Shown here in pieces: positions 1 through 11,505 of a stretch of DNA of 44,549 nt (positions within the stretch are counted from its first letter, which is position 1; each line of letters begins with the position of its first letter). Below the pieces are notes generated by a model. The model was given only the letters and a program-made list of their open reading frames with translations, was not told the DNA's origin and did no database searches. The stretch is from Monoraphidium neglectum (Eukaryota > Chlorophyta > Chlorophyceae > Sphaeropleales > Selenastraceae). The stretch is from NCBI RefSeq assembly GCF_000611645.1, contig NW_014013556.1, positions 1 through 44,549 of the forward strand, in the 5' to 3' direction. A program made the position numbers and the translations under genes.

Positions 1-85
1 GGGATGGGGGATGGGGGGAGGGGCGGCAGCGGAGGATAGGGGGGTGGGGATGAGGTAGCGAGGTGGCGAGGTGTCGGGTAGTGAC
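1..85. repeat. G-rich low-complexity tract
   Basis: The first 85 bases are a degenerate run of GGGGATG/GAGGTGGCGAGG-like words. No coding potential is visible. It lies in the intron or next part of the ABCG gene, downstream of its last visible exon on the minus strand. Confidence 0.6.
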
Positions 86-218
86 GGGTGGGGGCGGTTG
101 CAATGTTTGATACCGGCTCTGCAATGGTGCTGGTGCGGTTTGCCGCAAGTTGCCGCCAGGTCACAGCCTTGGAACGCCCCAGGGACAAACATGGTTGCTG
201 CCACCTGTTGCAGCTCAC

Positions 219-3200
219 CCCGACGTTGGCAATGACAAAGGGCAGCACGGCCAACTGCTTTGCGGCGTAGTAAGCGCTGACGCTGTGCGCGGGTGATTTC
301 AGCAGGCGTATTGTGAGGTGAGACAGCGGCTGGGCACTTCGTAACATCAGGATGTTTTGGCTCCAGGTGGACTCGCCGCATCCATTTGTGTAAAATATCC
401 CCGCGTCAGCTTTTCTCTTCCACATGCGCGCACACAACACACGCTCCCGCACACACATGCATACACACAGACAAGCACACACAGAGCACTGACCTGTACA
501 GCCGGGCGCTGAAGTCTGCCACACAGGTCTGCTTGTCCTGTGCGTAGAGGCTCATGTACACAAAGGGCATCAGCAGCAGGCACATTGCGTTGATGTACAG
601 CAGGTTGATACGGTTCCTTTAATGGGTGGCAGTTTGGGGGGCAGTTCGGGCAGGGTGGATGAGACTGGGGAAGAAGGGTGGGTGGGATTGTGTTGGGGTG
701 ATCCAGGAGGATGGTTGAGGGTGAGTCAGGAGGGCGGGTGGGCGTAAGTCAGGCTGATGTGCGGTGCCCAGTGTGTGTCCAGAGGATGGGTAGGGCGTGT
801 CAGGAGGATGGGTGGGAAAAAGTTGGGAGGATGGGTGGCGGTGTGGCAGGTATGGCTGGGGGTGTGTGGTGCAGGATGGGTGCGTGCAGAGTGTGGGGAA
901 CATAGCATCAGCAGGAAAACAAAAATTGAATGCTTGCAGCGTAGGTCTTCGGGCGGCGAGCGTGGGCGAGCACCCGAGCATGGAAGGGCCGATACGGCCA
1001 GGCAAGCCGGCGGTCAGGTCAGGTCAGGTCCAGGCGTGGGCAGTGGGGGGGGCGCGAGACGCCCCCCATCAGGCCGCTGTGTCACGGGCAGCCGGCTGGC
1101 AGTTTTGCGCACGCTGTGTCTGGGCCTGGTGGCTTGCACCCATCGCCAGTGTCTGGGCCTGGTGGCTTGCACCCATCGCCAACGCCAAAAACCTCCCTCA
1201 ACGCGTGCAGATTCATTCTCAGCCGCAGGCAGCGGGCCGCCCACCTCATGCCGTCGACGCCCTCATCCAGGTTCCAGTAGACAGTGCCAGTGAAGACAGC
1301 CAGGATGCAGAAGCACATCATGCGGCCTGAGGGGCAGAGATTTTGACGGATTAAGATATCATATCTCACCCCAGACCTCATGACTCCTCTAGCATATCGC
1401 AATTTGCGCCAGCGCTGCGGAGCGCGCCAGGCCGGGCTGCTAGGAGGTTGAGCGGGAAGCTCGCTTTTGGCAGGCGAGACATGGCTCGCAGGCGGCGGCT
1501 CTCACCAGCCACGTCAACCGGGTTGCGCATCGTCGACAGCAGCTCGCGCCATAACAGCATCCTTGGGGGGCGGCATGCAGCGTGTGCGTTGGTGAGGCCG
1601 CTCAACTCCCAAAGCATGTCACATGCCTAGGAAACCCATGAAACAACGTGCAAACCACGTTGCGAGGTTGGCAGCGCGCAAGGCAGCCGCATGGGGGCTA
1701 GGGGCCCCCCATGCTCGCGGCTGGGAGGGGCAAGCAGGCAGTCCCCTGTCAGGTGGGTCCCTGAAATATCCACCACCTGGGCAGCCCTGCGACCACAAGC
1801 AAGACATGTCGTGCCAAGGCCGACCAACCACCACCAACTCTAAAGCACAGGCCCGGCCCACCTGAACTGCATCACCCAGGTTGCCCTGTCGCCGCTGCCC
1901 CCAGCATCGCAGCGCGCCGCAGCCCCGGGCGCGCCCAGGCTTGCGGGCACCAAGCCGCCGCCGCTGTCATTGTGCTTCGACCCGGCGTCGCGCGCTCGCA
2001 GCCTCTTGCCATGCGCCGCTGCCGACGCCACCACGCCTGCGCGCCCCCAGCCAAGCTCTGTGTCCAACTCCCCGTCGCTGTCCGTGCGCCCGTCGCCGCC
2101 GCTCGCGTCGCCGTGCGCGGCGCACGCGCTGACGCCCTTGGCGGCGGCGCCGCCCGCGCGTGTGCGACGCTGGCCAGTGGCGTCGGGCTCGGCGGCGGCC
2201 TCCAAGGCCGATGCGTCGCGGCCGGCGCGGTAGGTCACCGAGAACTTCTGGGCTGCGGCGCGAAGTTCTTCGTAGCTGTTGATGGTGCGGCCGTGGTCCT
2301 GAGCGGAATGACGGATAATTGACAAAAGACGAAAACGCGTGACTTGTCGGCACGGCCAGCCACCAGAGCTCAGGTGCACAGCTGCGGACATGCGCACGAC
2401 CCTGGCTGATGCGTGGCTCCAGCGCGCCTTGCGTGCAGTGTCTAGAAGGAAGAACAAATAAGGAGCCCCACAGGCATCACTCAAACCCGGCCCCTGCGTG
2501 CACACTCAATGCGCCGCAGGACAAGCGCTCGGCAGGCAGGTCCTGGACTGCAGGCCGCCCATAACCGCCCACCACTGGTTTGGTAAACTCCACCGAAACG
2601 AGGTCCATCGCCCAGTCGCTGACGATGCCGTGCACCGCCGGGTTCCAGGGCCCGAGCCCGAGCCCCGCCTCGAACCACTCCCCCATCGCGCCGCGCGGGC
2701 CGTGGTACAGGAGCAGGCCGTGGGCGAGGAGGGTGCACGCGTCAAAGGCGGCAAAGACGGCCGAGCAGGGCTGGTGGATGGAGGCGATGACCGTCAGGCC
2801 GGACTCGAGGGCGGTGCGGCGCATGAGGCTGACCACCGCGAAGGCCGCGCAGCTGTCCAGGCCCGTCGTCGGCTCTGCAGGGGGTGGGGGTTTCGGGGCA
2901 AGGCGTGGCGGCGACGTGAGCGCCAAGAAGCGCCAGCAAAGCAGGCGCGAGGCATGTGCCAGTTTGCGGGGCACCGCAGCTGGTCCGGCGGCGCAGCCTT
3001 GAGTGGCGGCCCGTGAGCCCTGCCGAGACTCGTTGAGGTGGCACACGAGAGCGCCGTCTCCCAGGCTCGTGATACGTTGGATATTATGACGGCTTCTCAA
3101 TAAATTTGAGTGAATTGAAGCAGTCAAACGGGGAGGGCTGGCGTTTCATGTGTGGACTGGGCTGGCCCGCACCGTCCAGGAACACAACGCTCGGCGTGGC

Positions 3201-3678
3201 GATGATCCCGACCGCCACACACAGCCGCTTGCGCTCGCCGCCGCTGAGGCCGCGCAGCAGCAGGCCGCCGGGCAGGACGCCGCCCACGAGGCGGTCGTGC
3301 GCCTGCACCATGCCCTGGGGTGATTTGTGCAGACGGCAGCGGGGCGTTGACTGGGGTCAGAGGAGTGTTGACCGGCGTGCGGTCAGGCCAGCGCCCTCAC
3401 TTACGGCAACGTGGGGGTCAAGAGGAAACCGTGGATTGACTATATGAGCGCTGGGCCTTGCGGCACGATCACTCATGAGTGCGTTGCGTTTGCCTGCCAC
3501 CATGTCTCCGAATCACACTACGCACGTGTGCACGTGCGAATACAAACGCGCATGCACACGCAAGGGTTGCCGAGCTGCCCACCTTGAGACCCACCAGAAT
3601 CTCGCCAACTCTTGCATGTTTGCGCGTAGACATGGGCGTGCCAATGCGCGAGCGCACGCACGCGCACACACAGACACA

Positions 3679-3737
<59 letters not shown>

Positions 3738-4104
3738 CAATGCAGATTGGCACGTGTCTGCATAAACACATCAGCCGCCCACCATAGCGTGCAGGACCTC
3801 CTCCACCCTTGCTGCTGCCTGGTCCGGCGACGTGTTCCGCGGCAGCGTGAGGTTGGCGTAGAGGCGGCAGGTCTCTGCCACGTTCAGAATGGGCAGCAAG
3901 TTGTCCTCCTGGGGGATGGGAGTCGAGTTTTTTTTGGGGGGGGCAAGTGTGAGGTGCAGGAGGGCAGCTGCCCGGTGCAACATGAACGGTTGGAGTTGAG
4001 TGACGGCGCATTTGAAGTGATCGGCAATTGGTTGCAGAGATGTAGGATGTCAAAGCTGTGAGACACTGCAAAGCTGGGGTGCGGCACCGAAGGTCCAGGA
4101 TGAC

Positions 4105-4159
<55 letters not shown>

Positions 4160-4975
4160 TCACACTGTGCTGACAGACCTGAACAACACTGCCTCTCAGA
4201 TGTTGGGTCGTGCATGTGCGCACATGTCACCCACCTGCGGCACGTAGCTGGAGATGCGCCTGAACCCTGCAGAGGTGCGGGGCCGGCCGTTCACGCGCAC
4301 GTCCCCCGACAGCCGCCCCGTGCTCTTGCGCGCCGCGAGCATGTCGATGAGGGTGCTCTTGCCGGAGCCGCTCGGGCCCATGAGCGCCACCATCTCCTTG
4401 GGCCGCGCCTCGCCGCTCACGTCCTGCGCACCCAGACGCGGGCCAAGGGCGGGGGCGAAGGTGAGAATTGCAGCGCGTTGGGGATTTGGCCGCTCATCTG
4501 CGCGGAGGCCCGTGGGGCAGGGGAGGCCTTGTCGGGCTCCCAGCGGCGTGCAGCGTGAGGCTGCCAGGCGTGCGTTTGTCGATCGTGCTGGTAGGATTGG
4601 GCGGGGGGATTGAGGAGGGCGCACCTGCAGGACGGCCTTCACGCCTTCATGCGTGTTGTACTCACACCCCAGCCCCTGCCACGTCAGCACCGCCGGCCTC
4701 GCGGCCCGCGGCGCCGCGGGCGCGCTGCGGGGCCGCCCTGCGGCGGGCGCCTGGGCGTCCCCCTCAGCGGCTGGTGACTTCGGCGTCGCCGCGGCGGCGG
4801 CAGCGCCGCCGCGCTTCCGGCGGCGGCCGCAGGCCAGCAGCCGCGACTTGGCCTCGTTCCACAGTTTGGGGTTCCATGTTGCAAGGCCGGTGCATATGAA
4901 GAAGAGGGTGTAGAGCAGTGCAAACGCCAGGAAGGGCACCCAGATCGCGGCACGTTGGGTGACCGATAGCAGCAT
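219..4975 (-). CDS. ABCG-family half-transporter (ABCG24/28-like), 3' end outside window
   Basis: ATP-binding cassette transporter of the ABCG/WBC type, with the nucleotide-binding domain before the membrane domain. Predicted exons (minus): 4975-4625, 4423-4235, 3908-3783, 3314-3173, 2874-2573, 2298-1862, 1561-1506, 1326-1245, 616-494, 282-219; all phases match and give 624 residues. Walker A GPSGSGKST is at 133-141, the Q-loop glutamine at 180, signature LSGGE at 245-249, and Walker B VVFLDEP at 265-271; the Asp-Glu pair is restored exactly by the 3172-2875 intron. The H-loop SIHQP follows near 303. The membrane part starts around 510 with MLLWRELLSTMRNP, then a first helix (residues about 536-552) and the conserved NRINLLYINAM and SARLYR..SAYYAAKQLAVLPF stretches. 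A hydrophobic segment at about 9-31, before the NBD, resembles the ABCG24/28 subgroup. Residues about 380-500 are a Gly/Ala-rich linker. The start at 4975 and the donor at 2573 are the least certain points. The substrate is unknown; family members export lipids or other hydrophobic compounds. Confidence 0.85.
1116..1181. repeat. Perfect 33-bp tandem duplication in ABCG intron
   Basis: The 33-base unit at 1116-1148 is repeated without change at 1149-1181. It lies in the ABCG intron between the exons at 1326-1245 and 616-494. A short GGTCA run at about 1016-1030 precedes it. Confidence 0.9.
3681..3733. repeat. (CA)n microsatellite in ABCG intron
   Basis: Uninterrupted CA dinucleotides for about 53 bases, preceded by imperfect CA/GACA from 3664. 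On the gene strand this is (TG)n in the intron after the 3908-3783 exon. Histidine/threonine ORFs read across it are not genes. Confidence 0.95.
4106..4158. repeat. Second (CA)n microsatellite in ABCG intron
   Basis: About 53 bases of pure AC repeat in the intron before the 3908-3783 exon, in the same orientation as the array at 3681-3733. The two arrays flank one 126-bp exon. Confidence 0.95.
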
Positions 4976-6333
4976 GGTCGATTCGCTGCGCGGCTGCGGT
5001 GCGTGGGCGCGGCGGGCGGCCCCGGGTGCGCAGGGGCAGATGTTTGTCAGCGCACGCCGCGGCGGGGTGTCAGGCGGGGGCGCCCTGTGCGCGGCAGAGG
5101 CACGCAATGATTGTTCGGGCTGCGGGACTCCAGGGTTGCATGCCTCCACCGACACGTGTCCAAAACAGCACCGCGGTGGCGCCATCATGCGCTCAAAGCT
5201 GTTTGATGCCATCATCATGCGCTGGTTCTGCCGTGCCACCTGGATTAACGGGGGCGGCCTGGTGACGCGGCGGAGTGGGCCGTGCGAAGTGCTGCGTCGC
5301 TCTCTCGACTGGCGTCGTGCCGCGTGGGTGCTGCCGACGATGCTGGTGCAGGCTCGTGGGTGATATCTTATATCGCTGTGTGGCGCCTGGGCTGCGTGTG
5401 GTCGGTTGCTGTTGTGGTCTGGGCGATTTGCGCGGGCCGATCTATTTGCGGGTTACGCGCGGCAAAAGTCAAAAGAACCGTAGACACAAAAGGCTCCTAG
5501 CGAGATGGACCAAGCCTCCGGGACAGACAGCGTGTGGTGCTTGACTGCGGAAGAGGCGGGACCATCGGTGTGCCGGACACGGCCGAGGTCTATTCCAACG
5601 TTCCTTGCCACGGGATCTCAACGCTATGATCGCGCACCTGAATCACACATACCGTACCGCGCTCAGCGACCTGACACCCTTGGGCCAGGTGACGGATGAC
5701 TGTACGCACAGGGTGCAGCCAGCTATCGGACCGGATGGCGGCCAGGGACGGCTTGGCGGGCAACTTGCTGATTGCAATGCAGCACGACAGGGGCGCCAGG
5801 AATGCTGCGCTGCGAAGAGAAAGTCATGCATACTGGTAGCTGGTCCAAGTGTGTTTGCTGTCATCTCCGGGACCTCGTTAAAGACAAATACAGGCTCGGC
5901 AGCAAGTGCAGTTCGACGCGCGGCGGCGGAAGCAAGCAGCCTGGCTCACACGTCAGTTGGTGAGGGGCATCCCATCACAGATGGCAGGATACATTATCGT
6001 ACAAGCAAAGCTATGAGATGAGTGAGCATGCACCTTCGGGGGCAGGAGCCAACTGGTTGTGTGCGCATGCAGATGATTGCGGCGCAATCACGCGGGTGCG
6101 GATGATTCTGGCCACCCTGCAAAAATGCGAGCCTGCGCACCATCACACCCACAGTCACAGGCGCGTCTAACAGCATGCTTAGCATCCGCATGCCGCTGGC
6201 TGCTGGCGTCCTGTGCAAACAAGCCACCGCTAAAAGCAGAGGTGGGGGCCATTTGTCATCCCCACCCCAGAAATCACAGCGCAGGCACAGGCGCACACTC
6301 AGCATCGCCCGACCAGCCAGCTGGATGGCGTGG
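4976..6333. other. Intergenic region: ABCG 5' side and methyltransferase 3' side
   Basis: No convincing coding exon on either strand. It should hold the ABCG promoter/5' UTR, possibly an upstream ABCG exon (the minus reading frame stays open to 5239 but shows low-complexity Pro/Ala sequence), and the 3' UTR of the methyltransferase. I saw no TGTAA signal close after the methyltransferase stop. Confidence 0.5.
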
Positions 6334-9300
6334 TCAAGGCGCCGGCAGCGCCTCAATAACAACATACAGCCCCGTTGTGGGCACCACCCGCCGCAGCCGC
6401 CAGCCCGCCGCCGCCAGCAGCGCACCAAACTGCCGCTCATCCCGCTCCTTGGCGGACCCGAAAACCATCATCATGGTCATGTCGCTGACGTGGCGGTGCT
6501 TGAGGTTGCAGGGCAGGATGGCGTCGGACAGCGTCGCCTCGACGATCAGCAGCGCGGCAGGCGGCGACCCGCGCCGGCGCCGCTTCTCGCTGCGAACCGA
6601 GCAGCTGGTGGCGGCCGCACCGTCTTTCTCTGACCTGCCCGCAGCCTGCCGCCCCTTGGCTTCGGCCTCCACCCGTCGGCCATTCTGCTGCCGCTCCTCC
6701 TGCTGCGATTGCACGGGTGCGCCGTCCGCCTGGCTGACGTCGCCACCGCCGCCACCGACGATTTCTATATGCTCCCTGATCGCCCCGAGGATCGCCAGGC
6801 AGCTCTTGTCATCCCAATCTGTCGCATCCGCAGCGCCGAGCAAAGCGCAGGGTTCAGGCGCCAGCAGAGGGCAGGGCTTAGGGCTAAGTACAGGGTGTTG
6901 TTCAGGGTTTCCAAAGGGAAGGGACCAGCAGCAACGCAGAAGCGAATGTGGGTCGGCTCAATGGCCTCATGAGGGCACGCGGCACCCACAAGCATGGACA
7001 CGTGGGGTGAGCAGCACCTGCTGTGCGGCAGCGGCTAGCCAGCACCCTGCTTTACGGCCACCTTGCCTCAGGTGCGCGCACACACGCTCCGCGTTCGGAC
7101 AGGTTCACTGGACCAGGGAGCGGCGTGTGCCACTGGCCAAGGAGGATGCCAAACCCCTCTGCATAACCCCGGCCCCTCGCCGTCCCACTCTCCGCTTCGA
7201 TCGCCCCCCCCCCCTCACACCATCCCCACCTCCCGCCACCACACCTCCCAAATTCTCACCATGCAGGATATTGCGCAGCACGTACGCGACCTTTGCCCCG
7301 TCGCCCGCCGCTGCGCCCGCCGGGAGCGTGGACGGGTCAAACATGTCACCTGCGGCGAACGACGCCCTTGGCAGCAGCGCCGCGTGCTGCTCCCGCCACC
7401 ACTGGGGTGCATGCAGAAGAAAGGGCGTTCGAGGCAGGGAGTGAGAGGCGGACGGCGCCGGCAGGGGTGCGCACGCTTCGCACAGGCTGGAATTAAATGA
7501 GGGCTGGTGGCGCTGACCAGGCCCATCCAAGCGCAAGCACCGCAAACGCGTGCCCACACATTTCAGGTGTACGCAGGTCGCGCACGGATCCACGGCATGA
7601 GTATGCAGCATGCCTAAGGGAAACCCTGAGGCGGGCCTGCACTGCAAGGGCACAGGAATCTGAGCCATCCAAAGAAAGCACAGACTATGTCGGGCACGTG
7701 GCAGGGGCCCCCTGAATTCTGCACCAGAAACCAGGGGATCAAAAGGGCACAGCAGCGCTGCAGGCCCGCCGCTAGAGCGCTGCTTGCAGCGGACGCGCTC
7801 ACGCGCATGCGGCTTTGAGGGGCCGCGCTCTCACCTGCTTCCCGCGCTCCACCTGCGGCGCGAGGTCGAACAGCGTGCCGCGCAGCTTGGGGTGCGCGGC
7901 CAGCAGGCGCGCAAGGAACTGGCCGTTGCCACCCGCCACGTCAACCACATGGTCAAACCTAGGGGCCAGCGGGGGTTGACCTTTGAGATCGGCGCAGTCG
8001 ACCGTGACAGACGCACGCCAATCTGGATCTTGGATGACGTGGTGCAGGTTCCACTGCCATATCTGGAAGTAAGGCCCCAGGGACGTGTGCAAAACAGAAA
8101 GGGGGGAGCGGAGGCGAGCAGGCAAGGCTGCTAGCAGGGAGCACATTGCACGAGGCTTGCGCCAGGCACCGGGCGAGCCAAGCGGTGCGCCCGGGCCGAC
8201 CACCTTCTCCAGGGGTAGGCGCGGAGGATGGAGCCGCCGCTGATGTTGTCCACCTGCAGTGTGAAAAGGGGGGGCGGGGGCCTCAGGAAGGCAAACCTCG
8301 GCAGCAGCCACCCACTCGTGTTGAATGCGGAGGTCAGCGACCGGCAGGAATGCAGCAACGAAAGTTAAAGCTGCTGCAAATGAACTGCCTCGACCAGCCA
8401 TCAGGCATCTTGAACAATGCAGAATCTGGCCCTGCAGCCCTCCCGCTCGCTCCGCTTGGCGCGTCGCCGCCAGCCCCAATATCATTGATGAGTCAGGTCT
8501 CGTCGCGTCGCGCACACACGCGCGCGCACTAACCTGCCGCATTGCGCCGTCAAAGGTCTTGGCGTGGCGCTCGCTGTCCGCGACAACGTCGAAGAAGCTG
8601 CGGCCCTTGGAAAGCTCCGTCAGCTTGAAAGGCACAACGCCGCGCCGCAAGCCCTGCGCGTCGCGCGGACATGGTGCGCAGGGTCGTGATGTGCAATATT
8701 AGGATTAGGATTAGGATGGTTACAAGATCCCGCGGTCGCCCGCTCCTGGAGCCATCCAGGTTCTTGGGATATGACTTTGTGAAGGGCTGCGGCCGCCCGG
8801 CTCGGCGGTGGATGGGTTGCGTTGACATCAAGAAAGCGCAGCAGGCCGGCAAGGACGTCACACCCGAAGACACGCCAACGGGCCGCCCGCCACCTCAAAA
8901 GTTTTGTTGACCAAGGCCGCCACCACACGCCGGCACGCAGCCCGTGCGCGGTCGGCTGAACCCGTCCATTGAAAAATCCACCGTTATCACACCTCAGACG
9001 CGGCACGCTGCCATATACTGGCTATGCCATGTGGTGCTTGAAAGATCCTACTCTGATCATGCAGATAATCAGAGATCACACAACACACTACACCGTTCAT
9101 ACATGCATACACGATGCAGAGACGACAAAGCATAACGTATACACCATCCACGCTGTGACTGACCTCGCTAAGGTGTGCCAGGCCATCATAGTGGTCTTTG
9201 AACAGCGCGACAAAATCGCCCATCCCGGCAGGGTGGTCGGGCAGGAGGCAGGCGGACACTGCGTTGAGCGCAAACGCATCCCCCAGCAGCCCAGCGCCTG

Positions 9301-10583
9301 CAGGAGCAGAGAGCACGCGCGAGTGCAATTCGGGGGTGGCGGGGGCGCACTGGACTGCGACCTGTAGGAGTGGCTGCTGGCGTTGATGCTGATCAATGAC
9401 GCTGCTGGCGGTGCTCAAAAAAAAGCGTTCAGGAGGCGCGAGCGTGCTGGCTGCCAGGGTCGGCAAGGGGCGGAGCCTCCGTCGGAGGTTGGACTCGCAG
9501 CCTTCAAACCAGGGGCTCCCTGTCAACAGGAAGAATTTGGGAGCCGACCGCAGCGGTTGCTAGCGCGCGGTGACGCCACCATGTCGTTCGGACCCCACCC
9601 AACTTACCTGCGGGGACGCCGTGGTCCTCGCCCCCGCTGTCTGGTTCAGATGGGACGACTTTGGCCGCGGCCGCTTTTCGCCACCACGACACTCTTCTGG
9701 AGGCCGGCAGCCGCGTCACCAGCCCGAACGACGCGGCCGCACGCATGAGCCGCTCAACCCATTCGGGGTCAGCAGCCGGGCAGGCGGCCGCGGCGATCTG
9801 GCGGGCGGTCCTGGGGCCGCCCCCGAGGGCGTCTGGTATGCGAAGCTCGTTCAGGGTGAATAAGACCTGTGATAGCAAATTGGAACGGATGAGCACAGAT
9901 GGTTGATTGAGGTGATTGCGGATGCCAAGGCCTGCATGGATTGCGCAGCTGCATGCTGGGTCGTCGAGCGAGGGGCGGCGACTAGAGAGGCCAGAGGGAG
10001 CGTGCAAGCAGTGGCTGCGTAAGCTGCGCCGTCAGCCGGGCGGTTTGAGGACCCCGGATATTCTGTGTGCCTGGCAAGGCGTCCCGCGCAGCGCTTGCAA
10101 CTGCACGCGCAACTGCTCGGCAACTGCCAGGATGGGCCCGGGTGCGCCCGGCTGTCGCGGCCGCGGCGCCCACCGACCTGAGACTGCACGTAGAGCCCGG
10201 TGACCTCGGCCACCCTGAACGGCCCGGGCTTCATCGCCGCCAGCCGCTCGCACGCGCCGAAGAACGAGCAGATGACGCGGAACGCCGGGAACGGTAGCGC
10301 CGCCACTGCGCCGTACGAACGGAACCGGGGGTCCCACGGGCGTGACACGAGGACGCAGACGAGGGCTAGGGCCCCCAGCAGCAGCGCGCCGGCGCCGAGG
10401 GCGGCCTGGCGGGCGGACAGGCGGGGCGGCGCGATGGGCGAGCGGGGTAGCGGGGCGTTCGGCGCGGCGACGGGTGGGCTGGCGGCGTCTCAGCAGGGTG
10501 CGGCGGCGACGACGAGCGGGGACGACAACCGCGCATGGGGAACTCACCAGCGCCAGCAGGATCGCCGTGGCGATGTGGTCCAT
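6334..10583 (-). CDS. SAM-dependent O-methyltransferase (COMT-like), N-terminally anchored
   Basis: Plant/bacterial small-molecule O-methyltransferase fold. Exons (minus): 10583-10548, 10405-10178, 9866-9608, 9297-9164, 8653-8534, 8253-8204, 7958-7835, 7401-7260, 6818-6334; every phase fits and the total is 525 residues plus stop. Residues 1-40 are hydrophobic (MDHIATAILLAL, then a second segment ending in LALVCVLV), suggesting a signal anchor. The dimerisation/winged-helix part is about 89-220 (LNELRIPDALGGGPRTARQI and a FALNAV motif). The SAM loop VVDVAGGNGQFL is at 280-291. LRNILHDWDD at 359-368 contains the family's catalytic His (H364), restored across an intron. Residues about 386-452 are a charged Gln/Arg/Gly insertion not usual in the family, followed by ALLIVEA. 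The methyl acceptor (phenolic, quinone or carotenoid-like) cannot be told from sequence. It is divergent from the aldo-keto reductase gene. Confidence 0.85.
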
Positions 10584-11505
10584 ATCTATCGCCCTGCACG
10601 ATCGAAAATCAGTCCACCTTTCGCGATCGAACACCGAATACCGTACGGGCATAACGCGAGCTCAACCGGTGAGCACACCGTCGACAGTTGCAGTCAATCG
10701 CATCCTGATGTTCGGGCCTGCATATGAGTGAAACGTTGTTGCGGGAGTGTCTTCAGGAGGAGGGGCGCGCGGCGCTCCGTGCCCCGAGGTCTGGTGTGTC
10801 CGCAGTGACACTGACCAAAAGGCTGGCGGGTGTGTGAATGCCTGTCGTGCGATAAACGATGGCCAAGCAGACGTACTCACACTCGTCTCTGCTTGCGTGA
10901 TCAGGTACATCTCCCATGCATACAAAGCGCGCACACACTGCAGCACGAACACTCACAACCACAATCCACTCTGCCTGCCCAACTGAACATGTACCCGACC
11001 TCACCCCAACGCAACAGCACTCATGTTGAGAGGCACACTGCTGACGGAACCAGCTCAGTAAGACCTGATTCAATCTGGATCCCCAAGGCAGCTGGCGTGT
11101 TGTGCTGCCGGCAGGGCCTGCACGTGACCCACCTGGCATGCTCGGGGATCTCCGTCTCTTCCAGCCATCAAACCTGGACGCCTGGTTCGCCCTGGCACAC
11201 CGCCTGCATCGACGAATTTCAGGGCGGATTCACACCCACACCAGCAATCTGCAGTCATATTGCAGCCATCACTGCATGCAGTCAAGGGGCTACCGGTAGG
11301 CCATGAAAAGAAAGGGAGGCGCCCATTGCGTAGACCTGGTGACCACACCCGACGCATTCAAACAGGGTTACAGTGACTTGTCATGGGCTACATGTTACAG
11401 CGCAACGTTTCGTTTACGATTGGTTATTTGTGGTAGCTTGAATCGCTTTCTCTACGCCTGATCTACCCGCTCGTAATCTCCCGTGTCCGCCATCGCCTCT
11501 GCACT
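10584..11505. promoter_or_regulatory. Shared 5' spacer between methyltransferase (-) and aldo-keto reductase (+)
   Basis: A 922-base spacer between two divergent start codons. It must contain the promoters and 5' UTRs of both genes. No clear TATA box or longer coding exon is visible. Bidirectional control is inferred from layout only. Confidence 0.45.

Noticed and set aside
3475..3787. ORFs rich in His/Thr or Cys/Val across the CA array
   Set aside because: They are translations of a dinucleotide repeat inside an ABCG intron.
6077..7444. 455-codon open frame on the plus strand
   Set aside because: It is antisense to the last exons of the methyltransferase, whose motifs and phases are unambiguous; GC-rich coding DNA often leaves the opposite strand open.
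8698..8719. Three copies of an ATTAGG-like word, resembling telomere repeats
   Set aside because: Only about three units, not the plant or Chlamydomonas telomere word, and located in a methyltransferase intron.
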